Shown here one piece after another: positions 46,360 to 56,867 of a stretch of DNA of 64,000 nucleotides. The stretch is from Collybiopsis luxurians FD-317 M1. Lineage: Eukaryota; Basidiomycota; Agaricomycetes; Agaricales; Omphalotaceae. The stretch is taken from contig KN834833.1 of NCBI GenBank assembly GCA_000827265.1, positions 66,607 through 130,606 of the forward strand, read 5' to 3'. The notes under the pieces were generated by a model, which was given only the letters and a program-made list of their open reading frames with translations, did not search any database and was not told where the DNA came from. The position numbers were made by a program, and so were the translations under genes. Each line of letters opens with the position of its first letter. Positions within the stretch are counted from its first letter, which is position 1.

Positions 46360-47748
46360 GAAGCAAATCTATTGACAATAATCCTCTGCCAAAACATTTT
46401 GTAGTAGTCCAGACTCCATTCCTGAATGTTAATATAGACATGCTGTGACACCTACTGAGTAAGCAACAGCCGGATGCAAGAATAGAGCAGAAATGACACA
46501 AGTAAGGCTATAGTGAGCTGAATATCTACCACGGTCAATGTGAACCAATCTAGTATTGTGACAAGATGGCTATTGGACAATCAACATAGGGAGTGGAAAG
46601 AAGGACAGTTCCTGGGTATACATGTATAAGTGCTACTGAACCCTGATACAGCTATATATGCAAAGGACATCAGCAATAAAGACATAAGTAACAAAGTCCC
46701 AAGTCAGTCTTGAGCTTAAGCTTATTACTTATAACTTTTCACTCATTTTGTTTCACCCGAAACTTCTTTTAAACCATTTGCTGCTGCCTTTCCTCCGTAT
46801 TTGTACAACATCTTATGACCTAGAAATACATTTCCTTTTCTATCAAATGACACCAGCTTCACTCTATCCTATATAGGCCCTGGAAGAGCCCCTGCATGCT
46901 TGGCAATAATCATGTGTTATTAGCGACTCTATCCCGAAGAATCCAAACTAAGTCGAGCAATGAACATTTAGCACAGGTTTTACTTCGAATCCAATGATAC
47001 GACTCACTCTACCTCACGTACCATCTCCTGCATATCACCATCCCTTCGTCGAAGTTCACCATAAACTTCACCTATCTCAACACTGGAAATCGTTTCTCAT
47101 GAAAGAGAGCCTCACACAAGACATTCCACTGAAACCCAAATGTAAGACTCACTTCCAGATCGCTCAGGGATCCAATACAGAATATACAATAAAGGGACTC
47201 CACAGCTGAGCAGTTGCAGCTTGTCAGGAACTGCAAAATTGGGGTGAGGGCGATATCTAAGGAGTCATCCAGCGAGGAAGCAAGTTGCAGATTAATGTTG
47301 TTGAATGGTCGCTTTTGAGACTATTGAAAACAGGTAAGTCGAGCAGTGAAAATGCCAGATGCTATGGGAATCTGATGTCTGTCAGTTGATTTATTCAAGT
47401 CAGCCTCGGGCGGATACTAGAAAAGCAACGAGGCATATTGCGGGAAGAGCTTACTTACCGCGGTAGTTTGTATTCGTCTGAATGCTTCATCCAAAAAAAT
47501 GAACTCCACAATTGCACTGCACACAAATTCTCGTAAGTTGCCACTTAAAATGGTAAACTTATGGTAAACTTCCATTTAAAAGTGTGGGAAATTTCCTTTT
47601 ATGGAAATATATTTGTATCTATTTTTCATAAATTTACCATAAGTGGAAAAACTTACTGAAATATGTATGCAGTGCAAAGACGTCAGTCCCGCCGAAAGTG
47701 CATGTAATGCGCTTACTAGATAGGATATGAATCACTACCTGCAAGCAC

Positions 47749-47864
47749 CTAGGCTCGTAGTAAGCCTGTCTATGAAGACCGGTCTAATAAGGGCCTGTCA
47801 ATAGACGCTTATTGACAGGCCCTCATTAAAGCAGCCTTGATAGACAGGCTGGGTACGAGCCTAG
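47749..47864. repeat. Double inverted repeat, possible tiny MITE
   Basis: The outer arms (CTAGGCTCGTAGTAAGCCTG against CAGGCTGGGTACGAGCCTAG) and the inner arms (GGGCCTGTCAATA against TATTGACAGGCCC pattern at 47791-47822) fold into one hairpin of ~116 bp. Confidence 0.65.
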
Positions 47865-48559
47865 CGAGCACCTGTTGACTGGAAGCTTACGCAGCTGCAT
47901 CTGCCGCGTACCTGTCATGCTCTGAGTTCCGATACAAGCGAAGACTGTGGCCTTCCCTTCATCACGGAGCTCAACATCTGGGCCACTAGCTTTTACCACA
48001 ACCCACCGTAACCGTATGACCATCATTTATTTCATCAATGCATCAACTGATATGTCGAGATGCCGCCCCGACCCCACCCGCAGCTGCCTAACCTTGAAGG
48101 ACCTCGGCTACATGCAGCCATCATTTCGTTTCCTTGCTCTCGCTAAGTATTAGGACAGTTGGGCTAGTTCTCACCTACAGGTTACTTGACACGTAAGTGG
48201 GCCAGCACTAGCGCGTGGCGGGACTCATGCCCCATTCAGTCATGCGCTTTCCCAAAGCATCCAATGTAATGAACACTAAGCTAAAAATATATAAATTACA
48301 AAATTTAGATCAATTCAAAATTACCTGTCTTGGATCAGGCACAAAATCACCACCACAGAAACTCAGCTTTCCATTCCATTCCATGCACTTGTAAAAATGA
48401 AGCTTGACAACAGGGTCATGCCTGTAGCATGAGTCTTGTTATTGATAAGTCTACACAATCAACAGTAAGAGACACAAAGAAATAAGCAACTTAATTGTTC
48501 AGAGGGCATGTCAGTGAGAATGAAGGTCACATTGGAGAATACTGACCCGGAGGTACAGT

Positions 48560-49140
48560 AAGTAGTTAGTAAGCACCCATACACTTGTTCTTCTATTCTG
48601 TTCAGGTTCTGTTCTTGTCATATTCAAAGTACCACTGTAACCTGCCAATGCCTCAGTACTGTATACTGTACAGTGTAACCTAGTGTGTCCTTACCATAAC
48701 CCTTACCACAACCTTGCTGTGACCGACCGTAACTTTGCTGTAACTTACCATATGGTTCCTTATAACTTTACCATAACCTGACTGTGGCTTTACACTGTAA
48801 TATACTGCAACCTTGCTGTAACCTGCATAACCTCAAGCTTGATGAGTCTGTAACCTCAGTGATGATTGTAGTCGATGTCCATACTCATGGACATTGAATT
48901 TATGATCACAAGTTATGCTACTGTTGCAAACTTGAAGGTTAAACTTATTCAGTGTTTTTCAGTGTATAATAAATTTCAATTTGTCTGCACAACTCATACA
49001 TATGTGGTACTAGTAGTAGCACAGCAATACTACAGCGACACCTTGTCGACACTACTGTACCATTACCGTAACCCTTCCGTGACCTCACCGTAATACTATT
49101 GTAACTGTTACTGTGCGGGTTACGGTAAGCGTTGTGTGCC
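48560..49140. repeat. Degenerate GTAACC/CCGTAACC repeat field
   Basis: Motifs such as CTGTAACC, CCATAACC, CCGTAACC and CTGTGACC recur roughly twenty times at irregular spacing, with the complement (GGTTACGGTAAG) at the right end (~49120). This resembles the subterminal repeats of a non-autonomous DNA transposon; discrete TIRs were not identified. Confidence 0.5.
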
Positions 49141-49281
49141 CATTTGGATGTTGTCTACCTTATAGTGGTTAGAAAATCCAGTGTTGTAGCAGAGCTGCGC
49201 CACTAGTACATTGTCTTGCCGGACAAACTGGAATAAATCTGAGCCAGAAATAGGGTATAGGCATATGTAACCTTTGGCTCA

Positions 49282-49668
49282 GTGGTTCGATGCATGCAAT
49301 TCTGTTATGTTCCATGTAAAAGATTACCTAAGCATTTTAAGTCCATTGTCCTTTCCGAGCTCATTTACCTGGCAACAGGGGTTTCCAAAGTTTTCCGCAA
49401 CCAGAAACTGTTTGAAGTGCTTAGAGCCAGTGTCCAGTCCAGTCAGTTCTCAGTCCCAAATCGATCATTTTTCGAATGTTCTGTCAGTTTTTTTATTGAC
49501 ATAGATCCATTACCATACTTGTTTGACGAGTCCTTTTTGGGGCTCAAGGCAAGGAAAGGACTCAGCGCCAATAAGCGGACGGATTGCAGAATAAGTGCCA
49601 TTGGTTTGCCAAGCAACAGCTCCGAACATAGAAGCTTGAAGTACCAAATAACGAAAGAAATTCAATAA
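49282..49668 (+). CDS. Unidentified 128-codon frame
   Basis: The frame reads IYLATGVSKVFRNQKLFEVL, FFIDIDPLPYLFDESFLGLK and KRTDCRISAIGLPSN, with coding-like composition but no family, no clear promoter and an upstream part that looks arbitrary. It could be an exon of a larger gene or a relic. Confidence 0.2.
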   Translation: MVRCMQFCYVPCKRLPKHFKSIVLSELIYLATGVSKVFRNQKLFEVLRASVQSSQFSVPNRSFFECSVSFFIDIDPLPYLFDESFLGLKARKGLSANKRTDCRISAIGLPSNSSEHRSLKYQITKEIQ

Positions 49669-50572
49669 CCATAAGTAGACAGTATGCTGTACAAGTGAAA
49701 CCGAGTCCGAACATATGCTATGCGGTGACTAGGATTAATGCAGATGACAGTAAGGGGTAACCTGTACGTGTAACTGCGGTTGCAATTGGAAGAGTTTCTA
49801 GCTTTCCAGTTACAATCCGGTTAGCAGTAGGTGTCACCGGAATACTCTTAAGCAATGCAATAATAGAGTCTGTTTGCTGCTATTTCAACAGGAAAACATG
49901 ACGCGGGGAGGTACTGCCCACATTTTCGCACCCTACTAAATTATGACACCAAGTATGACAGAACCTTAAAATAATACAAATCTGTTATGCTACTTGTACT
50001 AACCAATTGGAGAAAAGAAAGCAACCAATAGAGCAGTACAAGTAAAGGAAAAAACGCATATAAGTGTACTCCGGCTGCAGTAATGTGAAAAGTCACAATG
50101 TGATCCTATGTGACTTTGATGTGACCTTTGACATTTGTGAACCATCTCGCTGCCGCTGCCAAGGCCAGCGGTTAACTTTGAACCCCCCACATTGCTTTTG
50201 CCAAAAATCTGTAGGTCAGATTTATGCACTAAAATGAGTAGAGTAGCCCTATTAGAAAGGAGCAAAATTTTCTGATTTCCTAATAAGGTTAATCTAACCA
50301 TCTCAGAACATAAATCTGTGGGACAGGTTTTCTTTCCCCCGATGGTGTGCCCTAATAACAGCTGTACTAGACTGACTGTATAGGATCAGGCACAAACTTT
50401 ATAATCACAAAAACTCCGTATACCATTTCATTCTACGCACTCGGGGTGAGACTGGGAAGCATTAAGGCTAATCTTGAGTAAGCCCTTTATCTTACAAAGA
50501 AACTTTCAATAGCATCAATAGCAAGAGTGATCTTCACTGTTGCCTTCTTGCTAGATAGGCTCTAAGGAAAAC

Positions 50573-50579
50573 TATAAAA
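50573..50579 (+). promoter_or_regulatory. TATA box of the DUF3237-like gene
   Basis: TATAAAA lies 70 bp upstream of the ATG at 50643. Confidence 0.5.
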
Positions 50580-50642
50580 GCCCACTACTGTGCGAACACT
50601 GGTATTCCTCATCCTCAAGAAGATCTATATTCAATCCTCACA

Positions 50643-51502
50643 ATGTTTACTTTGGCTCATATATCCAAACTCGTCACTTCAGTGTTGGGCATTGCCCCTC
50701 TGCTCTCACAGCCAGTATCCTCAACTGACGCTCACAACGTGCAAAGCAATGCCCCAACTTTTACCCAGGTCTATGAAGCTGTAATTCCTACTACTTTTGA
50801 GAACAATATTCCTGGACCATTTGGGGGTCGGGTCCTAGGTCAATGGCTCGGGTAGGCTCAGACCTTCAAAGATTGCCGAATTACTGAGCAATGACCTTTC
50901 TCCTCTTCATCTTTCAGAGGCAACTTTACAAATACGGCCACAGGAGCATTGGCGGGCCGGGTTGTTCCAGGTTTAGGGGGGGAACTAGGCCTTGTATCCA
51001 ATGTGGACAGTAAACACTACCCCGATATAAGTATTGTCATTCAATGGGTAGACGATCAGAAGTTTGCTTTCCTCCGAATGCAGGGTATCGGGTAAGGCCA
51101 CATTGAAATTCCCCCTCAAATTTTCACTTGCTCAAACTGATGCGCGCTGCATTTAGTTCAATTGAAAGCAATGGCACAACAACCTTCACGTTACATGCGT
51201 ATGTTGTAATAGCTGCAGTACTCATTGGGTTTTGATGTCGTGTTCATTCGTAGGCAAATGGAAACGGACTCACCGAGTCGGCAAAATCTTGTGGAAAGTT
51301 TTCTTCTCACAACTATTGTTCTTCCGCCACCAACTAAATCCTCGCCAAATGTTTCAAATGGAGTCCTCAAACTCTTTGCAAAGGTAAACAAGTAGGAGAC
51401 TTCTTACTAGTCAGCAGTATCACTAACATCCCTATTCGGATGCAGAGCGCCTCTCATGGTGTCAAAGGTGAGACGTTCACCTTCCAGGCGCAGGGATTTT
51501 GA
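50643..51502 (+). CDS. Secreted DUF3237-like protein, 5 exons, intact
   Basis: Exons 50643-50851, 50918-51091, 51157-51198, 51254-51383 and 51446-51502 total 612 nt with agreeing phases, giving 203 aa and a TGA stop. The N-terminus (MFTLAHISKLVTSVLGIAPL) is a likely signal peptide. The body has the DUF3237-type pattern: GPFGGRVLGQWLGGNF, LAGRVVPGLGGELGLV, YPDISIVIQWVDDQKFAFLR and GIGSIESNGTTTFTLHAQ. The family folds as a beta-barrel of unknown function, and the fungal members are often secreted. A truncated tandem copy follows at 51880. Extracellular location is predicted from the signal peptide only. Confidence 0.82.
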
Positions 51503-51879
51503 CGAGGTGGGGAGAGTCGAGGGGTAGAGAAGTTGATACGTGTGTGGTAAAACCTTTAAAAGCAAGCGAGTTGAGCTGGGACAGCTGAGTAATTCTGGAT
51601 GGCTATCAACTGCTTGAATGTCAGCTTTGCTAGTAACAGTAAATAGAGTTTTACCTTTCCCCAGAATATTGCCTTTTCCGTTTGCTTCAATCCCGGCAAG
51701 CCAAGGGAGACCGCTCGAAATTTATCCAGTCTGATGGATTTTTCACGAGTTGAAGTATGCTTAATATTTGTATAGTAAATCAACAGAAGAGTAATGCTCA
51801 CGTAAAATCTTGTACGAAGCAGTTGGATCGATTTCAAGTATTCTATTCTAAGTTCATTAGACAACTACGATATAGAAGC
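51503..51879. other. Spacer between DUF3237-like gene and its relic
   Basis: No gene is supported. A minus-strand 102-codon frame (51556-51864) has no recognisable features and crosses the relic's upstream DNA. Confidence 0.4.
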
Positions 51880-52056
51880 ACGATTAACCGGGTGAGCTCA
51901 GACCATCCAAGAACCCCTAAAATACTAAACAAAGATCTTTCAATCCTTCCGTTTCGCAGCGGTAATGTGATGGATGTTCCTGGTTTAGGGGGGGACTCAG
52001 GCCTTGCATCTTATGTGAACGGCAAACTCTACACAGATCTTAGTCGGGGCCATTAG
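51880..52056 (+). pseudogene. Truncated tandem copy of the DUF3237-like gene
   Basis: CGG|GTGAGCTCAGACC near 51888 matches the first intron of the intact gene (GTAGGCTCAGACC at 50852), including intron sequence. It is followed by SGNVMDVPGLGGDSGLASYV, homologous to exon 2 (GLGGELGLVSNV). It ends at TAG 52054-52056, close to the start of repeat copy C. Confidence 0.75.
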
Positions 52057-52069
52057 TATAAAGCATCAT

Positions 52070-52890
52070 CCGTGATGCAAATGGTATGTACGTGGCTGTA
52101 GATATCATCCTGAGAGCGGAAGCAGAGGCGGAGGATGTGTCGATGTGGATATAAACAATGCGATAGATTGACGAAGATGGATCGCGACAGACCAATGTAT
52201 AGATAGACGTGAAGACGGATGGAGGTAATAGTATGGTCAGAAACGCGAACACCCCGAAAGAAAAAAATGAAACTCACAATAGCACCTTAATAGTTTGAAA
52301 ATACGAATTCGACTGGCCGCACACAATATTACGCAGCGTGAAGAAGGCCCGGTTGACTGTGACTCTCTTTTGTTTGCACCTTGCTAGGTTTGCGAGAGTT
52401 TATATGAAGCTAGAGATCGAACTAAAAGAGAGACGCGTTAGCTATGCGTTCTGACCAAAAATTCGCCGAACCTAGGTAAATTATCTTATATCACCCTCTC
52501 TTTTCACTGATATCCGTAAAAGCCGGATAATCCTTGACTTAAACCTTTCCCCTTGATGATTTTTATCCACCCCAGTGTCTTCAACGTTTCGTAAGCTAAC
52601 CAATCCACGTAGAAACCTGCGCTGGACAAATACACAGTACGCCGACAATGCGGTCTAGGATTCTGGAGACGATGGCCAGGGGGAAATAGGAGTTGCAGTT
52701 GGGAGAGGCGTGCATGGAATTGAATGACCTACATTTGGTGCGTAGGGCATTGAAAATGGAGGGATGGCCTCGGAGGTAGTCTGTTGAAGAGACTGGCCGG
52801 AGTTTCGTGGTATAGTTGTTTTCAGTGAATTGAAATTGGGTTTATGGCCTCGAGGTGATGATGATGGAAACGAGTTTACAGTGTTGTAAT
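52070..52890. repeat. Third, diverged copy (C) of a block of the large repeat
   Basis: Colinear with ~2490-3300 and ~40770-41580: ATCATCCTGAGAGCGGAAG, GCGATAGATTGACGAAGATGG, GACGGATGGAGGTA, CACCCTCTCTTTTCACTGAT, TCTGGAGACGATGGCC and GTTGAAGAGACTGGCCGGAG in the same order. It is more diverged than A and B are from each other. Confidence 0.75.
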
Positions 52891-53911
52891 GATGTAAGAA
52901 TGACATCAGAAGTATCATTCAACATCGCTTTACGTGTCCAATCCGATAATTGGATGGTTCTTGAGGTATACTAAAGGAGCATCGGTAGTCTCGGGCTCCT
53001 TCAAGTCCCCATCACCCCTTTCACGCCCCATAATTGTAATGAGTGTGATCCCTCACCGTTCGGCCAGCCACTGCTAAGCTATACAGGGTTTATATTGAGC
53101 CCTAGGTATAGTACTTGTACTTGATATAGTAGTCCGTAATCGGTAATCGAGTAACGCAAGTGTAGCGAGTGGTAGTCAAAGAGTAAAAGATGAGAACCCC
53201 TAAGTCTAATCTACTGATAACTACAGGTAGATACGTATAAGGAAATAGATAAGGAAATAGATAAGCTATGCTACTCGATCACATGCGTTACAATAATCCA
53301 TCCGCCCTCTTCTTAAGCCCGGAATGGCCCACCCATCGAATAGTCATCTCCCGGCTTGATGGTGGTGACGGTGTGGTAGTCAGAAATGGAATTAGGAGAC
53401 TTTTTTTTTGGCTAGGTGCCCTTTTTAGTTCAGCTTACATAGGTCTACTTTGCGTCTACTGAATGACGTTAACATCCTTTGGCGCTCACGCCGCTCTCTT
53501 CTATTTATGTCCAGGACCATCATTCGACCGTGAGCAAAGTATCTTGTTTCTTCCCGCGCTTGACGGCTCTAACTTGCCGATGCTCGGCAAAATGTACCTA
53601 CCTTGTATTTCACTAAAAAGTTTTGAACAGGCTTTCTATGGCTCCCCAAAGCCGCTCTACTATGGTAAATCATGGTACTATGCTGATCGCACATGTGAGT
53701 GTGGGCCGCCGCAATGAATTGTGCAGGAAATACAAATCTGGAAATGGTTGAACCCTGACAAAAGTAACTTGTCTAGCTTACAGATTTTAATTTAACTTAC
53801 TCTATCATTGGCTATAACATGTGTGTCATTTACACACATGTAATAAATGTACAGCCAATTTTTGAGGTCAAGATTGTTAATCTTCATGTTCCTGCCCTAT
53901 CCATATGATTA
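52891..53911. other. Unassigned DNA with one stop-interrupted frame
   Basis: One frame runs from 53268 to 53717 with a single TGA (53460-53462). It reads LFLSPEWPTHRIVISRL before the stop and GAHAALFYLCPGPSFDR, SLKSFEQAFYGSPKPLYYG after. No family is recognised and no promoter is apparent. The rest is AT-rich intergenic DNA with an ACATGTGTGTCATTTACACACATGT palindrome near 53818-53842. Confidence 0.35.
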
Positions 53912-54714
53912 TTGGACAAGAACATAATGATGGGAAACCTATATAATGTATTTGCACTTGGTAAAAAGATGACATTTCTTGCATTCAGATCTAACATTAC
54001 CATTAATCTTATTTTACCAGGAGATGCATCTTTGTCAGGGGAGGCTGCAGTTTTTCTTAGTCAAACCCTTCCAACAGACATAATGCCAGGGCTTGACCTG
54101 TCCAGAGCTTGGAAAAATTTACCAGTTGTCCAGATCCTATTTGACTTGGTTGTTCTGCAGGTCTATCTGGGCAGAGCAGCTATTGATGCCCAAATATACT
54201 ATCTTGCCAGAAAGTATAGTGAGGAAGAACTACAATTACTCAACGATGACGATGTACAGTCTTCTCCAAGTTCAGGTTATTTGCAAAGACATCTAAGTCT
54301 GCCTGAGAGTGCCCTGGCAACATCACAATCCTTAGACTCACCTTGATAGTAGATGGTGTTCCAAAATTTGCAAGTTCAACACATGTCGTCTCTTCAGAGT
54401 ACATATCACTTTTTGTTGATGATGAACCTGAGGCAGTAACTGCACATTTTGAAGATTGTTTACCATATTCTTGGAAAGTGAATACTGTAGCAGACCAATT
54501 CACCTTAGCTAGTGGAGACTTTGCATCTTTCGCAGCACCAGTTGCAAAAGTTAACATGGCTCCACCCCTTGTCCCTCCTGCAATGCCTTCTAAGAGCAAT
54601 AACAATGACAGAGTGGATATGGATACTTCACCTTCTTATCACTATAATTCATGCAAGAACCCACCTCCTAGTAGGCTGTGGTACACTTCACCTGGCCTAA
54701 AGAGGAAGTGAGAA
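53912..54714 (+). CDS. Unidentified two-frame ORF pair, possibly one gene
   Basis: 53912-54346 encodes 144 aa (PGLDLSRAWKNLPVVQILFD, YYLARKYSEEELQLLNDDD). 54343-54711 encodes 122 aa in another frame (ITILRLTLIVDGVPKFASS just upstream of its ATG, EYISLFVDDEPEAVTAHFED, a C-terminal Pro/Ser/Asn-rich tail). Composition of both looks like real protein, but no intron joining them in phase was found. No family is recognised. Confidence 0.3.
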
Positions 54715-55979
54715 GATGAGTCTAGAGATTCATGGGATGATCCCAACTTTCTTTTTCTGGCTAGGGGAAGGTCAAGAACTTTGGACAGGTAGTCCAAGCA
54801 CTGACTGTAGATATGTACCTCAATCAGGGATCAATGGCCAGAAGAGCAGATAGATGCAAGCCAGGCACAAAAAGGGTAAAAGGTAGAGGATAGTAACCTA
54901 GAAGTTAGAGTGATGTTAGCTTGTGAGTTGAGGTGTTCTAAACAGTTTTGAGTTTCTGTATATAGAAATGTACTCCCCCAATACATTGATTGTACACATG
55001 ATCCAAATGTGATTCCATTTCAAATACTTTATATTCCATTATGGTGCTTTACTGAGCTTTGCAACATTGTGCTCAAGTGTGCATGATGAGGCTGTTTAAA
55101 ATTGGTTTTCAGGACCTTGGGCTCAGCGGGTTATCTTTTGGATTACTTTTGAAACAACAGATGGAGGGATGGCAACTGAGCAATTTATTTCTACATTGAC
55201 TGCTATCTGCTGTCACCTGTGGGTAGAGGTAAAAAAAAAGTACACCAAAATGAGTAGTAATAAGAAGCTAAAATCAGGTGCATTCCTCTTTGGAACCTGG
55301 TGGACATCATTGGACCTATCAGGTCTCATGCAAGATTATGTATAAACCACGGAATTTAACATTAACGAGCCAATCATAAGGTTTTTAGTAAAGCTCCATT
55401 GTGCTGAGCATCGGCAAGTTAGCCTGTTAAGTGCGGGAAAAAAAAGTTACTTGACAAGCTGAAGCTTGATTCTGGAAATGCCTTGATCAATGCTCAATAA
55501 AGCATGATACATTTAAGAGATATATAAAGTGTCTCAAGAAGTGTATATGATTCTCACTAACCACTATTCCTCAGGCTAGTTGTATCAGATACTGCTTTGT
55601 AAGTGTTACCATCTTTATATTGGTATTTAGCATGATTTTTTGGCTTTTTGAAATTTTAGAAAAGGTCATGAAGTGGGCTAATACTGTTGTGATCCGACAC
55701 TTTGACCGGAACTAGCAATTCAGGTATGAAGCTTAGTAATATTTATCGTAGATTACTCAGATACTTACTGCGGTATTAGTGATACATGGAATGTAGTAGA
55801 ACTGCTACTCACCTTGTAGATACTTCTAGAATACCTACCGTAGAGTATAAAAGGCCTACTCCGAAGGCCAACAACAATAGACAGTTACTTATCTTACCAT
55901 CACCATTCCAAGCCTAACAGCTCAGAGGCACCACTGCGCACCCTAACCCACAATAAATACTCCTTCAGAGGATCAAGTG
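54715..55979. other. AT-rich intergenic DNA, possible solo LTR at ~55690-55920
   Basis: No gene is supported. 55690-55920 begins TGTTGTGATCC, contains a TATA-like AGTATAAAAGG (~55845) and ends CCTAACA, as an LTR would, but no 5-bp duplication flanks it. The NACHT relic begins shortly after. Confidence 0.35.
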
Positions 55980-56867
55980 TATCGGATAGGTGGTATCCAG
56001 GCTGGAACATGAAAGAGCACCATTGCCAAATCATTATGTGATGGATTTGAGAAAGAAAATTTGGCTGGTGCATTCTTTTCATCTAGGCAGCTTGATGCCT
56101 TTCGGGACCATACAAAGATCCTTTCAACCATTGCTTATCAGCTTGCAAGATATTCTCATACATCTTCTGAAGCTCTTACAAGGGAGCTAGAAAATGATCC
56201 TAATCTTGCAGATAAAAACATCAATGAGCAAATGGAGCTGCTTCTAATGAAGCCCTGGAAGAACACTGCCCATAAACTGACTGCAGTAACTGCTGTTATT
56301 ATCACTGATGCTTTGGATGAACGTACAGATATCAAACTATTGCTGGAGCCTCTGCTCAAAGCTACTCAAAGTGTGGTCTGCTGGGGTTAAATTGAAGTTG
56401 TCTTTAAAAGTCATCCAGACCAGCTGGTATACAAATATCTGATGAAGGCTCCTTATAATTCTAAAGTCTTTCTGCATGAGGTAGAAAAAGGCTTAGTGGA
56501 GAGTAACATCTTTATGTTCCTCTCTCAAGAACTGGAGGATCATGGCCTTGTTACGCAAGAACACATTTTGCAGTTGTCTAAAATATCTGAAAAACTATTT
56601 ATATTTGCAGCAACTATTGTGAAGTGGATCACTGACAGTGATTTAGTCAGAGAAGAGCAGTTAAAGGAGATTCTAAATTTGCAGCATGTTCCAGATATTA
56701 CCCACAAATTGGATAACTTCTATAATGTTATCATTGATGAAGCTATAAAAGTATTAAAGAAAGTGAGAATATGGATTGTGAGAGTCTTGCATTCCATTAT
56801 CCCTGTTAGGAACCAAGTGCCAAGTGAAGTGATTGCTCAGCTGACAAATGTACTAAAGCCGCAGTAA
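55980..56867 (+). pseudogene. NACHT-domain NTPase (NLR-like), degenerate
   Basis: One frame reads GGIQAGT, TGA (56010-56012), KSTIAKSLCDGFEKENLAGA: a Walker A motif with its glycine codon turned into a stop. FFSSRQLDAFRDHTKILSTI and YQLARYSHTSSEALTREL follow, then the Walker B-type ITDALDERTDI (~56308-56340), a TAA at 56388, HPDQLVYKYL and the post-NTPase helices (ISEKLFIFAATIVKWITDSD). This is the usual order in Agaricomycete NACHT proteins, which are related to intracellular receptors with a possible role in self/non-self recognition. The N-terminal effector and C-terminal repeats are absent. Confidence 0.8.

Larger units (their letters stand above)
39274..46620. repeat. Segmental duplication, copy B
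   Basis: Colinear with 854-8970, with many single-base differences. Interior landmarks match: the ~185-bp repeat (39364), acidic/Ser-rich block (40280-40510), the 40690-41580 block, the GATGCGGATGAGGCTGTTGATG motif (42805), the membrane gene relic (44519) and the small hAT element (46017). No intact gene remains in B. Confidence 0.85.
46621..50570. other. Repeat-rich intergenic DNA, no confident gene
   Basis: Short exon-like frames occur (46994-47209, 49282-49668) without domains. Two repeat structures are listed separately (47749-47864, 48560-49140). 47520-47660 contains interleaved TGGTAAACTT/AAGTTTACCA-type half-sites in both orientations. Confidence 0.45.

Noticed and set aside
49260..49300. 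tRNA-like A-box (TGGCTCAGTGG) with a GTTCGA motif
   Set aside because: No B-box at the right distance and no cloverleaf could be drawn.
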